In this document: positions 32,007 to 40,039 of the stretch, piece by piece
How positions within the stretch are numbered: position 1 is the stretch's first letter
How the letters are laid out: the number at the start of each line of letters is the position of its first letter
Virus record (IMG/VR): IMGVR_UViG_3300005529_000005
Span: 1 to 64,000 of that record
Strand: one strand, 5' to 3'
Source of the DNA: a virus
DNA length: 64,000 nt
Translations under genes and position numbers: made by a program
Notes under the pieces: model-generated
What the model was told of the DNA's origin: nothing
Seen by the model: the letters and a program-made list of their open reading frames with translations, nothing else
Database searches by the model: none

Positions 32007-32962
32007 TGCTGACCTCCCTTGGCCTTCTCCTCCGCGAGCTTCTTCGCGTTCGCCTCGTAGCCGCGCAGCGCGTCGATCGCCGCATCGAACCGCGCGACCG
32101 GCAGGTCGTCGAGCTTCTCCATCTCCGGGTGACCCTTCGGCCGCGTCTTGTTCAGGTGGGAGATCAGCCGCTCGACCTTGCAGCCGACCGCCTCCGCGAA
32201 GTCCCGGATGCGCGCGGCCTGGTCGACGTCGATGGGCTCGCCCATGACGACCGGGCGCCCGGAGCCCTTCCCGTCGTCATCCTCCTGCCGCGTGACGATG
32301 TTCAGGACGGCGCAGGCCGTGTGGCGCTTCGCGTAGCTGACGGCGGACGCCCACGCCTGGGCGTTGTTCTTCGACCCGGTGGTGTCGGCCGGGAGGTCGA
32401 AGTAGCAGGAGTCGTCGGTGTAGCCGTAGCCAGAGAGGAGCGCGGTGACGCGCACGCGGCCGTCAGCGGCGGTCCCGATCCGGTGGCGGATGTGGAGGCC
32501 GTGCTCCGCGAGGATCGGGTTGACGATCGGCATGATCGTCTCCCACTTCGCGTAGGGCGTGTTCTGCGTCACGGCGCCGTCGCGCTTGCCGGTGGCCGTC
32601 TTCTCCTGGACGATGATCTTGCCGTCCCGGGTGATGACCGGGAGCGCGGGGATCACGCGCCCGAGCGCGTCGTCGAAGGCCGTCTTCGCGTTGCGGTCGA
32701 GGAGGCGCTCCTGAAGGGCGAGGAGGCGCTCCAGCTTCTCGGGGTCGACGGTCGGGTTCGTCGCGAGCCGCTCGATCACCGCCATGATCTGGAGCGGGTC
32801 AGCGATCGGGACGACGCGCGCCGGCTCCTCGCGCGCGCGCGCCGGGGTCTTCGGCTTCGGGTCTACCTTCGCCGGGAGCGACGGCTTTCCCTGCTCCTCG
32901 GGGGGCGTGAACAGGAGCGCCTCCGCGTCCTGCTCCTTCGCCTTGGTCTTCGCCTTCGTCAT
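32003..32962 (-). CDS. ERF-family single-strand annealing protein
   Basis: 319 aa. ATG at 32960-32962. After a Lys/Pro-rich N-terminus, residues about 70-230 show the ERF plan: LLDRNAKTAFDDALGRVIPA, KIIVQEKTATGK, YAKWETIMPIVNPILAEHGL, DTTGSKNNAQAWASAVSYAK, RHTACAVLNIVT. It anneals complementary single strands made by the YqaJ exonuclease. C-terminal helix region (FAEAVGCKVERLISHLN) may contact partners. Confidence 0.85.
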   Translation of the reverse strand: MTKAKTKAKEQDAEALLFTPPEEQGKPSLPAKVDPKPKTPARAREEPARVVPIADPLQIMAVIERLATNPTVDPEKLERLLALQERLLDRNAKTAFDDALGRVIPALPVITRDGKIIVQEKTATGKRDGAVTQNTPYAKWETIMPIVNPILAEHGLHIRHRIGTAADGRVRVTALLSGYGYTDDSCYFDLPADTTGSKNNAQAWASAVSYAKRHTACAVLNIVTRQEDDDGKGSGRPVVMGEPIDVDQAARIRDFAEAVGCKVERLISHLNKTRPKGHPEMEKLDDLPVARFDAAIDALRGYEANAKKLAEEKAKGGQQ

Positions 32963-33162
32963 GGGTCTCTCCTCTCGTTGAGCTTCAGGTTCTCGCAGGC
33001 CCCGGCGTCGGCCGGGAAGATCCTGCCGTCCCTCCCGCGCGTGTAGACGCACACGCGGGAGCCGTTTCGCACGACGTGGACTCGCTCGGACCTCGACGGG
33101 CCGCCGAGGAGCGTGAACGCCACGGCGATCTCCAGGAGGACGATCAGGAGAAAGGCGCGCAT
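32959..33162 (-). CDS. Small exported or membrane-anchored protein
   Basis: 67 aa, MRAFLLIVLLEIAVAFTLLG as membrane or signal helix, then RVHVVRNGSRVCVYTRGRD and GACENLKLNER with two Cys. ATGA overlap with the ERF gene downstream and 19-base overlap with the gene upstream. Unexpected inside a recombination operon; role unknown. Confidence 0.5.
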   Translation of the reverse strand: MRAFLLIVLLEIAVAFTLLGGPSRSERVHVVRNGSRVCVYTRGRDGRIFPADAGACENLKLNERRDP

Positions 33163-33413
33163 GTCCGCTCCTTCCTGACCAGTCGCCACCGGGTCCTACG
33201 AGCGCCGAACGGCCACCACCAGCGGAGCCGCTCGCGGAGCCACGCCGACTCGCCAGCGTCAACGAGGGCGAGCTCGCGCCCCCGGTGGTCGAGGACGCGG
33301 ACGGGGTTCTCCTGAGGGGTGATGATCGCCATGCCCGCCCCCATCGGCAGCGGGAGGGTGACGGTGGACGCGCCGCCGCTCTGAACGAGGCGATAGGGTC
33401 CGTCGCTCTTCAT
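33144..33413 (-). CDS. Small unknown protein
   Basis: 89 aa. GGASTVTLPLPMGAGMAIIT, then ESAWLRERLRWWWPFGARR. The Trp/Arg-rich part could touch membrane or nucleic acid. ATGA overlap with the upstream gene. Confidence 0.45.
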   Translation of the reverse strand: MKSDGPYRLVQSGGASTVTLPLPMGAGMAIITPQENPVRVLDHRGRELALVDAGESAWLRERLRWWWPFGARRTRWRLVRKERTCAPFS

Positions 33414-33796
33414 TGCTTGCGCGCCTCCAGCATCGCGTCCGCCATCTCGTAGGCAAGGCTGGCGGCCACCTTCGCGATCGAGGTCCCCGGCGCCGCGTAG
33501 GTGCCGCGGTCAGCCAGCGAACGAAGGTGCGTCACGGCTACCGGGAGAGCCTCGGCGGCGAAGTAGTCGCGGAGCGTCGCCTCCGACGCCCATCCTCCTG
33601 CCCCCGCGACTCCCTTCGGAATGTCGGGAGCGCGGTACGGGCAGAACGACATCTGACAGTCCGTCTCGGCCTCGGAGTGGCACACGGGACAATTCCCAGG
33701 TGGCCGCGCGGCGCCGGCCACCCTGAGCGGGCAGTTGTCAGCGTCTCGGCAGTGCGCCGCGTCGAAGCATCCGTTGACGCATTTGATGGGTGCCAT
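33410..33796 (-). CDS. Cysteine-rich zinc-binding-like protein
   Basis: 128 aa, ATG at 33794-33796 overlapping the upstream stop by one base; a GTG at 33797-33799 is an alternative. Nine Cys in the first 65 residues: KCVNGCFDAAHC, NCPLR, NCPVC, DCQMSFCPY. Two zinc sites are likely. C-terminal half is helical. No family assigned. Confidence 0.5.
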   Translation of the reverse strand: MAPIKCVNGCFDAAHCRDADNCPLRVAGAARPPGNCPVCHSEAETDCQMSFCPYRAPDIPKGVAGAGGWASEATLRDYFAAEALPVAVTHLRSLADRGTYAAPGTSIAKVAASLAYEMADAMLEARKQ

Positions 33797-34728
33797 CACA
33801 GCACCCGCGACTTCGGCCGGCGCCCGATGCTCGCGCCCGCCATCGGCGTCTTCCAGTCGGTCGCCTTCGCGTAGGCGTTGACGGCCTTCTGGATCGCGTC
33901 GAGGCTCAGGAGCGGCCAGAGCTTGGCCTTGTCGAGGAGGTCCCGGTCGGTGATCTCCGCGTAGGTCTCCGTCGCCACCGTGCTCGTGATGCCGCCCTCG
34001 TGCCGGGTCCGCATGATGTCGGCGGGCCGGGCGAGCGTCGCGATGTGGGTCTCGACCGCCTTCCCCGCCGTGACCGTCGCCTCGACCTTCGCGGCGTCGG
34101 CCTGGCGCTCGGCGGTGTCCGCGACCTCCGCCTTCGCCTGCTGCTGCTCCGGCTTGCGCGCGCGCTCGGCGGCGAGGCGCGCCGCCTCGGCTTCCTCTTC
34201 CGCCTTGCGGCGCGCGGCCTCCGCCTCCTCGGCCACGCGCCGCGCCTCCGCCGCGGCGCGATCGCGGGCGGCCTGCTCCTCCGCAAGCTTGCGCGTGTCG
34301 TAGTCGGTAAGCTTGGCGTTCAGCACGTCGGCGGCGCCCGGCTTGGCCTTCCTGTCCCGCCGGAGGCACTGGTCGATCAGGCCGAAGAAGAAGCTGTCCA
34401 CGGCGCGCCCGCCGTCGAGGTAGGGCGTCTTCTCCTTCCCGTGGAATCCCTCCAGCGTCTTCGAGGCGTCCCGGAAGCGGCGGATCAGCCCGACGACCTG
34501 GGTCTTCATCGCGTCGTCCGCGATGTCGCGGAGCGCGCCCGTCTCCGGGTCACGCATCAGCGTCGTAGCCTCCGCGAGGAGCGCCCTCACCTTCTCGGGC
34601 CATTGCGCGTACTCCTCCTCGAGGAACGCGGTGACGACGCCGGCGAACTCGCCGCCCTCCGTGGAGATCAGCCGGCCGAGCGGCGGGTTGTTGCCGCCGA
34701 TGGCCTCGCGCGGGTTCTGGTCGGTCAT
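33796..34728 (-). CDS. Coiled-coil DNA-metabolism protein
   Basis: 310 aa. N-terminal PREAIGGNNPP and GKEKTPYLDGGRAVDSFFFG, a long Ala/Glu/Arg coiled coil (about residues 145-210), then a C-terminal domain (GGITSTVATETYAEITDRDL, WKTPMAGASIGRRPKSRVL). A widespread type in alphaproteobacterial phage recombination operons, probably an accessory to annealing or replication. Confidence 0.55.
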   Translation of the reverse strand: MTDQNPREAIGGNNPPLGRLISTEGGEFAGVVTAFLEEEYAQWPEKVRALLAEATTLMRDPETGALRDIADDAMKTQVVGLIRRFRDASKTLEGFHGKEKTPYLDGGRAVDSFFFGLIDQCLRRDRKAKPGAADVLNAKLTDYDTRKLAEEQAARDRAAAEARRVAEEAEAARRKAEEEAEAARLAAERARKPEQQQAKAEVADTAERQADAAKVEATVTAGKAVETHIATLARPADIMRTRHEGGITSTVATETYAEITDRDLLDKAKLWPLLSLDAIQKAVNAYAKATDWKTPMAGASIGRRPKSRVL

Positions 34729-34739
34729 GACGTGGCTCC

Positions 34740-35180
34740 TCAGAAAGGGGTTTCTTCGTCAGGGGCGGCGGCCGACGGCACGTCGAGTCCCTGAGCCTTG
34801 ACCAGCTCCTCCGTCGTCATCGCGGCCGGGAACGGCGGCGCCGGCGGCGGCTCGGCCGCGGGCTCCTCGTACGCTTCGAGGACGAGCGAGTCGAAGGTCA
34901 CCATCGCTCCGCTCTTGGTCTTCACCCAGACCTTGTCCTCGTAGGCGGCGACGACCTCTCCGAAGTCATCATAGTCGTGGACGTTCCTGACCACGTCGCC
35001 GGGCTCCCACTGACGGCGGTGGACGCCGACGATCTCGGAGAACTCGACGATCGGGGAGGCGTGAGCGCCCACGATCTCGAACGACATGTAGGTGTCTTCT
35101 GGCCTGGCGGTCCGCTTCGCGACCGCGTGAAGGATGACGACGTCACCCTTCCGGATTTGATAGTTCTGGGGAAGGCTCAC
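34740..35180 (-). CDS. KOW-like small protein with SSB-like acidic tail
   Basis: 146 aa; first gene of the leftward operon. IRKGDVVILHAVAKRT and EPGDVVRNVHDYDDFGEVVA look like two small beta barrels (KOW/Tudor-like). The end DEETPF resembles the acidic tip of single-strand-binding proteins, which recruits partner proteins. May stand in for SSB in this operon, but no OB-fold is certain. Confidence 0.5.
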   Translation of the reverse strand: MSLPQNYQIRKGDVVILHAVAKRTARPEDTYMSFEIVGAHASPIVEFSEIVGVHRRQWEPGDVVRNVHDYDDFGEVVAAYEDKVWVKTKSGAMVTFDSLVLEAYEEPAAEPPPAPPFPAAMTTEELVKAQGLDVPSAAAPDEETPF

Positions 35181-35338
35181 CGCTCCGATCTCCTCTGTTG
35201 CTCAGGACGACCGGCGGGGCCGGACCGCGGGCGCGGTCCGATCATCCGCCGCCCCTGATTCGGTTGCGACGCCCGCCCAGGGTAGAGAAATTCCTCCCCG
35301 CTTGTAAGAGGGGTGGGGACAATGTTATCAGCGGTGAC
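35181..35338. promoter_or_regulatory. Divergent early control region
   Basis: 158 bases between the leftward recombination operon and the rightward replication genes. Contains a GGACCGCGGGCGCGGTCC-type palindrome (near 35220-35240), the repressor-like site at 35284-35300, and an AT-richer stretch (TTGTAA about 35313, TTATCA 17 bases later) that could be a rightward promoter. Promoter assignment is weak. Confidence 0.5.
35284..35300 (-). promoter_or_regulatory. Candidate repressor operator (site 3)
   Basis: On the minus strand CGGGGAGGAATTTCTCT. Its first 13 bases are identical to the site at 53287-53303, and it shares CGGGGAG..ATT with the palindrome upstream of the XRE gene (54565-54580). 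Proposed binding site of that XRE protein. Confidence 0.45.
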
Positions 35339-35599
35339 ATGATCGAGAACGTGATGCGTGCAAATCTCCGGAGCATCGTCGCGGCGTACCGCGCGGCGAC
35401 GGGCTCGACGCTCGCCCAGGTGAGCAAGCGGTTCTACGGAAACGCCGGATTCCTCGGCTCCTTCTTCTCCGGCAAGGGGAGCGTCTCGCTCCAGAAGCTC
35501 GACGCGATGCTCGCCGCCATCACGTCGGAATGGCCTCCCGGGGCCGAGTGGCCCTACTGCCGCGCCGTCATCATAAAACCTCCGCGCCGTCGGCGGTGA
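35339..35599 (+). CDS. Small helix-turn-helix-like regulator
   Basis: 86 aa, ATG at 35339. RSIVAAYRAATGSTLAQVSK and FYGNAGFLGSFFSGKGSVSL have the spacing of a Cro/C2-like HTH, followed by KLDAMLAAIT and a basic end (KPPRRRR). First gene rightward from the control region, so a Cro-like role is plausible. Confidence 0.55.
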   Translation: MIENVMRANLRSIVAAYRAATGSTLAQVSKRFYGNAGFLGSFFSGKGSVSLQKLDAMLAAITSEWPPGAEWPYCRAVIIKPPRRRR

Positions 35600-35638
35600 T
35601 TTCTCTCCCCAACCTTTCGCGACGCGACTCTTGTGCAC

Positions 35639-35652
35639 CGATTCTCGAATCG
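35639..35652. repeat. Short palindrome CGATTC-TC-GAATCG
   Basis: 6-bp arms with a 2-base centre, 17 bases before the ATG at 35670. Possible operator or start-site hairpin for the next gene. Confidence 0.4.
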
Positions 35653-35669
35653 TCTATGCGTCTCTCGCT

Positions 35670-35876
35670 ATGGCGATTCGCGTCTCAGGCATCGACGATC
35701 TCCCGCTGGACCCCGCTACCGCGGCGTGGCTCTGCGCGATGTCGCTCGCCACCGGGGACACGGTCGGTCACCTGATCGCCTCGATGCTTCGCGACATTCG
35801 CGAGGACGACGAGGCGTCCCACCGCTTTGAACCCGTCGTCATCATCGGAGGCCGTTATGGCGAAGAAAGACAGTGA
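35670..35876 (+). CDS. Small host-like protein, possible ribbon-helix-helix
   Basis: 68 aa. RVSGIDDLPLDPATAAWLCA and TGDTVGHLIASMLRDIRED: a short strand followed by two helices, as in Arc/MetJ-type repressors, but similarity is only structural by eye. Comparable short proteins occur in Rhizobiales. Overlaps the next gene start by 20 bases. Confidence 0.45.
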   Translation: MAIRVSGIDDLPLDPATAAWLCAMSLATGDTVGHLIASMLRDIREDDEASHRFEPVVIIGGRYGEERQ

Positions 35877-36258
35877 AGCCGTGAAGCCGTCGGAGGTCTC
35901 TCAGCAGACCCCGAAGGGCAAGCTGAAGACGCTGATGTCGGCGGCGCGCAGCGCGTACAAGGACGCGCGCGCGATCGCCGGCGGGTACGGCGAGAAGGTC
36001 GCGCAGCTGGTCGAGCACGAGCACCTTCACAAGAAGGCGTGGGCCTCGGTCGTCGCGGAGGACCGGATGACCCCGGAGAAGCTCGCCGAGTTCTACGACA
36101 CGCAAGCGTACTACCGCGACGTGCTCGGCCTGAACGAGCGCGCGGAGTCGGCGCCCAAGCTCCGCCTGGAGCCCGACAAGGAGGACGCGGAGGACGACGG
36201 CGAGGAGAAGAAGACCGGCACGGTCTCGCCGTTCCCCGCCCCGGCGACGCGGCAGTAG
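35857..36258 (+). CDS. Unknown acidic-tailed protein
   Basis: 133 aa, ATG at 35857 after GGAGG. KLKTLMSAARSAYKDARAIA and AQLVEHEHLHKKAWASVVAE are helical; C-terminus is Asp/Glu/Lys-rich (DKEDAEDDGEEKK). Directly before the resolvase, so a replication or recombination accessory is plausible. No family recognised. Confidence 0.5.
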   Translation: MAKKDSEAVKPSEVSQQTPKGKLKTLMSAARSAYKDARAIAGGYGEKVAQLVEHEHLHKKAWASVVAEDRMTPEKLAEFYDTQAYYRDVLGLNERAESAPKLRLEPDKEDAEDDGEEKKTGTVSPFPAPATRQ

Positions 36259-36261
36259 GTC

Positions 36262-36792
36262 GTGATCATCCTCGGCATCGATCCCGGTCTCAGCGGCGGC
36301 CTCGCGCTCGTGCGCGTGGACGTCGCCGGCGGGATCGACCTGTTGGCGGCGGTCGACGTCCCCACCACCGGGGAGAAGGCGAAGCGGCGGGTGGACGTGC
36401 CGCGCGTCCTCGAGTTCGTCCGGTCCCCGGGGCGGACGCCCGACCACGGCTTCATCGAGCGGGCTCAGGCGATGCCAGACCAGGGATCCTCGTCGGGGTT
36501 CGTCTACGGCCGCGCGGTCGGCGCGCTGGAGGCGTGCGTCGAGGGCCTGATGGTCCCGCACACGGTGATCGAGACGACGGCGTGGAAGAAGGCGCACGGG
36601 TTGATCAAGCGCGAGAAGGAGGACAGCCGCCAGCGCGCGATCAAGCTCTTCCCGCGCTTCCGCGGCTTCGAGCGCAAGCGCGACCACAACCGCGCGGAGG
36701 CGGCGCTGATCGCCTGGTTCGGCGCGATGCTCCTCCGCAGCGGCGCGGTCAAACGCGCGAGCGAGGCGGAGCGGGAAGCGACCTTGGTATGA
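36262..36792 (+). CDS. RuvC-like Holliday junction resolvase
   Basis: 176 aa, GTG start 3 bases after the previous stop. RNase-H fold acidic residues are present: Asp7 (GIDPGLSGGLA), Glu66 (FIERAQAMP), Asp141 with His142 and Glu145 (DHNRAEAALIAW). TTAWKKAHGL matches the conserved TxxWKK strand. It cuts branched DNA made during replication and recombination before packaging. Confidence 0.85.
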   Translation: MIILGIDPGLSGGLALVRVDVAGGIDLLAAVDVPTTGEKAKRRVDVPRVLEFVRSPGRTPDHGFIERAQAMPDQGSSSGFVYGRAVGALEACVEGLMVPHTVIETTAWKKAHGLIKREKEDSRQRAIKLFPRFRGFERKRDHNRAEAALIAWFGAMLLRSGAVKRASEAEREATLV

Positions 36793-36923
36793 CGCGCGAG
36801 GTCTCCCAACGCGAAACGTGCGCGCGAGGGCTGGCGGTCGGCCTCGTCGTCGGGTTCTTCGTAGGCCCGGTCTACTTCAAGTGGGTGTATCCCTTCCTCT
36901 ATCACCTATTCCTCCCGCAATGA
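36789..36923 (+). CDS. 44-aa membrane peptide
   Basis: ATG at 36789 overlaps the resolvase stop (ATGA) and its own stop overlaps the next ATG. One membrane helix GLAVGLVVGFFVGPVYFKWV followed by aromatic YPFLYHLFLPQ. Tight coupling on both sides supports that it is real. Confidence 0.5.
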   Translation: MTREVSQRETCARGLAVGLVVGFFVGPVYFKWVYPFLYHLFLPQ

Positions 36924-38269
36924 CCGGCGGCGGTCTCCGCTCGATCCGCCCCCTGAAGGCGGAGTCGCTGCGCGGCGTTCAGCCCGCCGAGGTCGGTCGC
37001 GTGCGGCCGAAGTTCGAGTGGGTCGACCCGACGACGCTGTTCGTCGAGGAGGACTACCAGCGTGAGATCGCGGAAAGCGGCACCGCGCTGATTCGGAAGA
37101 TCGTCGGCGGGTTCAGCTGGGCCCGGTTCAAGACGCCCATCTGCGTCCGCCTCCCGGACTCGGGGAACATCCTCGTCTGCATCGACGGTCAGCACACGGC
37201 GACGGCGGCCGCGACGCACCCGGACATCGACAAGATCCCGGTGATGGTGGTCTCGGCGGACGACGCCAAGGCGCGCGCCTCCTCCTTCGTCGGCCACAAC
37301 CGGGAACGGCTCGCGCTGACGGCGCCGATGATCTACCGCGCCGAGCTCGCCGCCGGGGAGCCTCTCGCGCTCACCGTCGCGCGAGCGTGCAAGGCCGCCG
37401 GCGCGACGGTGTTGCCGACGTCTATCAGCCTCAACCGGGCGACGGAGGTCGGCGCCACGATCGCGGTCGGCGCGCTCAAGGCCATCGTGAAGACCGACGG
37501 GGAGGACGGGCTCGTGCGCGTTCTCCGCGTGCTCGTCGCGGCGAAGCGCGGCCCGATGAAGGCCGGAGAGATCACGGCGGCCGGCCTGGTCCTGAGGTCC
37601 TTCAATCCCGACTCCGGGATGGACGACGCGCTCTCCGCCGTGATCTCGAGCAAGACGGCGGAGAGTTGGGCGGCGATCGCGGCGACGGCCGTCGCGGAGA
37701 GCGGCGTGACCTCCACCGACGCGACGGCCTCGGCGTGGCTGCGGGCGCTGAACGTGCGCGCGCCTGTGAAGGAGAAGTCGCGCTTTGACAAGCCAGAAGC
37801 CGAATCCGTCAAGCGGGAACCGGAACCTGTAAAGCCCCCGCCCCGACCGGCGCCAAGCGTCCCGCCCCGAGCGGCGTCCCCTGCCAAGCCCGCTGCCCCT
37901 TCTCCCGTCAGCGCAAGCGCGCCGGCGAGACCGCCGCCCCAGGTCAAGCAGGCTCCTCAGGACGCGGTCGGCGAGACGATCGTTCGCAACGGCGTCACGC
38001 TCTGGCCAGGCGGACGCCTGGTCCACCGCGGCGCGGAGGTCAGGCTCGGGCCCGAGGAGGCGAACTTCGTGACGATGCTGCTGCGCGTGATGCCCGCCAT
38101 CCTCGGCGGCGACCGGATCGCGGCGAAGGTCTACCCGGGCCGCTCGGCGGGTCAGGATCTTCTTCGCGGGCTTCTGCCCGACCTTCAGGCGACGCTCGCC
38201 CGCGCGCGCCTGACCATAAAGGTCGTGACCAAGATCGGCTACACGCTCTTCGACCTCGGGCCCACGTAG
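36920..38269 (+). CDS. ParB-domain protein with C-terminal winged helix
   Basis: 449 aa. Residues about 30-130 are a ParB/Srx-like domain (EEDYQREIAESGTALIRKIV, GGFSWARFKTPICVRLP, IDGQHTATAA). Middle part is helical; residues about 295-350 are a Pro/Ala linker. The end (LGPEEANFVTMLLRVMP, TIKVVTKIGYTLFDL) is like an OmpR-type winged helix. Could act as regulator or DNA-binding nuclease; whether it acts on the parS site at 54963 is unknown. Confidence 0.65.
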   Translation: MTGGGLRSIRPLKAESLRGVQPAEVGRVRPKFEWVDPTTLFVEEDYQREIAESGTALIRKIVGGFSWARFKTPICVRLPDSGNILVCIDGQHTATAAATHPDIDKIPVMVVSADDAKARASSFVGHNRERLALTAPMIYRAELAAGEPLALTVARACKAAGATVLPTSISLNRATEVGATIAVGALKAIVKTDGEDGLVRVLRVLVAAKRGPMKAGEITAAGLVLRSFNPDSGMDDALSAVISSKTAESWAAIAATAVAESGVTSTDATASAWLRALNVRAPVKEKSRFDKPEAESVKREPEPVKPPPRPAPSVPPRAASPAKPAAPSPVSASAPARPPPQVKQAPQDAVGETIVRNGVTLWPGGRLVHRGAEVRLGPEEANFVTMLLRVMPAILGGDRIAAKVYPGRSAGQDLLRGLLPDLQATLARARLTIKVVTKIGYTLFDLGPT

Positions 38270-38358
38270 CGGGGATTGCGGGGACCGCTCGGTCGGCGGA
38301 GTGGACGCGCGCGACCGTCCACGGTAGCCGTCGGCGAGAACAGGGAATCGATTCGCCG

Positions 38359-39009
38359 ATGCAGAAGGTCGCTCCGAAGCGGAACGTCCGCCAGCGGATG
38401 AACGGCCGCGCGCTCCTTCGCGCGCTCCCCGACCGCTGCGCCGCGCTCGCGATCGTGGACCCGCAGTATCGCGCCGTCCTCGACCGTCAGGCCTACGGGA
38501 ACGAGGGCGCGCGGCAGAAGGGGCGCGCGGCCCTCCCCCAGATGACCGACGCCGACGTCGCCGGGATGGTCGAGGAGGTCGAGCGCGTCCTGAGGCCGAG
38601 CGGTCACCTCGCGCTCTGGATCGACAAGTTCACCCTCGCGACCTGCCACTACCGGGCGTGGCTCGCGCGCACGGAGAGCCTCGCGGTCGTCGACCTGATC
38701 ACCTGGAACAAGCTGCGGATCGGGATGGGGCGACGCGCGCGCTGCGTCGCGGAGTTCGTGGTGATCGTCCAGAAGGACCCGATCCGCGCGAAGGGCGTCT
38801 GGGGCGACCGCGCGATCCCCGACTGCTGGCCGGAGTATCAGGACCGCTCCGTCCACCCGCACGCGAAGCCGCGCCAGCTCACGGAGCGCCTCGTGCGCGC
38901 CGTCACGCGGCGCGGGGACCTCGTCGTCGACCCCTGCGCCGGCGGCTACGGGGTCCTGGACGTCTGCCGCGACACCGGCCGAGACTTCGTGGGGTGCGAC
39001 CTCCTATGA
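38359..39009 (+). CDS. DNA methyltransferase, N6-adenine/N4-cytosine (beta class)
   Basis: 216 aa. Motif IV is DPQYR (usually DPPY) at LAIVDPQYR; then HPHAKPRQLTERLVRAV and VVDPCAGGYGVLDVCRDTGR, FVGCDL (motif I at the C-terminal end), the beta-class order. It modifies phage DNA in the cytoplasm, probably to evade host restriction. The Gln in the catalytic motif is unusual and worth testing. Confidence 0.7.
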   Translation: MQKVAPKRNVRQRMNGRALLRALPDRCAALAIVDPQYRAVLDRQAYGNEGARQKGRAALPQMTDADVAGMVEEVERVLRPSGHLALWIDKFTLATCHYRAWLARTESLAVVDLITWNKLRIGMGRRARCVAEFVVIVQKDPIRAKGVWGDRAIPDCWPEYQDRSVHPHAKPRQLTERLVRAVTRRGDLVVDPCAGGYGVLDVCRDTGRDFVGCDLL

Positions 39010-39215
39010 CCCGCTCTGTACTGATCGACGAAATGAAGGAAGGCTACCGGGACGGGCTCGACCCCGATTCGCCCGAGCCGTCGGCGAACCGCTCCGCGAG
39101 CTACCGTCACGGCTTCCAGGTCGGCCGCAACGACCGCGCGGGCGTCCCCGGGAAGGGCGCCGCGCGCAACCTCGTCGACGCGACCCGCGCGCTCCAGGAG
39201 GACGAGAAGCAATGA
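39006..39215 (+). CDS. Small unknown protein
   Basis: 69 aa, ATGA overlap at both ends. VLIDEMKEGYRDGLDPDSPE and NRSASYRHGFQVGRNDR: the YRDGxxPDxPEPxxNRSxxYRHGFxxGRxDR plan is common for small phage proteins of unknown function. Confidence 0.5.
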   Translation: MTRSVLIDEMKEGYRDGLDPDSPEPSANRSASYRHGFQVGRNDRAGVPGKGAARNLVDATRALQEDEKQ

Positions 39216-40039
39216 GCGATCCGCGCCCGATGCCGCTCGACACGTCCGCCTACCTCTCCGACACGGGGCACCTCTCGACGATCGAGCACGGCGCCTATCT
39301 CCTGATCCTCATGGCGCTGTGGCGCTCACGGGACGGCTCCCTCGACGGCAGCGACCAGTATCTCGCGCGCGTGACGCGGATGACGATCGGGCGCTGGAAG
39401 CGAGTCGCGACCACGATTCGCGCGCTCCTCCTGACGAAGGACGGACGGGTCAGCCAGAAGCGTGTCAACCGCGATCGCGACCGCTTAGCCCCCGGTTCGG
39501 AATCCAACTCCGATCAAAAAAGGAGTCCGGGTGAGAATCCGAACCGCGAGGCTAAGCCGTTGAAAAATAATAGGGCGCCTCCCAAACAGGCGCCGCCGGG
39601 CGGAGTCGGCTCTTTCTCTCTTGAAGGGGAGAAGGATTCGAATCCCTCAGTTGATCGAAGAAAGACAAAGGGCCGAATCCTCCCGCCGGACTGGCGGCCG
39701 CGAGACCAGGAGCGGCTCTACGGGCGGACCGTCCTTCACCTGACCGACGGCCAGGTCGACGCGGCGGCCGAGAAGATGCGGCGGTGGGCGGTCTCGAACC
39801 AGCACCGCGCGGTAGCCCGAAAATCAGACTGGGACATGACCTTCCGCAACTGGCTAGACTCGGAGTCGGAGCGTAGGTCGGCCCACCCCAACGCCCCGCC
39901 GCCGGGCAAGTCCGGCGGGGGAGGCTTCGCCGCAGTTTTCGAGGAGATGCGAGAGACGAACCTCGCGAGACAGGAGGACCACCATGACGACCGCGATGAC
40001 GCTGAGCCCGCCCGCCTCATCCCCGCCCGCCGCGCCTGA
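39212..40039 (+). CDS. DUF1376-type replication protein
   Basis: 275 aa. MPLDTSAYLSDTGHLSTIEH, AYLLILMALWRSRDGSLDG is the DUF1376 N-terminal domain, used by phage replisome organisers. The linker (residues about 90-150) is AT-richer and low complexity, as in hypervariable joints. C-terminal part RILPPDWRPRD, MRRWAVSNQHRAVARKSDWD, FRNWLDSE is the domain that contacts helicase or DNA. Overlaps the next gene by 56 bases. Confidence 0.65.
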   Translation: MSDPRPMPLDTSAYLSDTGHLSTIEHGAYLLILMALWRSRDGSLDGSDQYLARVTRMTIGRWKRVATTIRALLLTKDGRVSQKRVNRDRDRLAPGSESNSDQKRSPGENPNREAKPLKNNRAPPKQAPPGGVGSFSLEGEKDSNPSVDRRKTKGRILPPDWRPRDQERLYGRTVLHLTDGQVDAAAEKMRRWAVSNQHRAVARKSDWDMTFRNWLDSESERRSAHPNAPPPGKSGGGGFAAVFEEMRETNLARQEDHHDDRDDAEPARLIPARRA

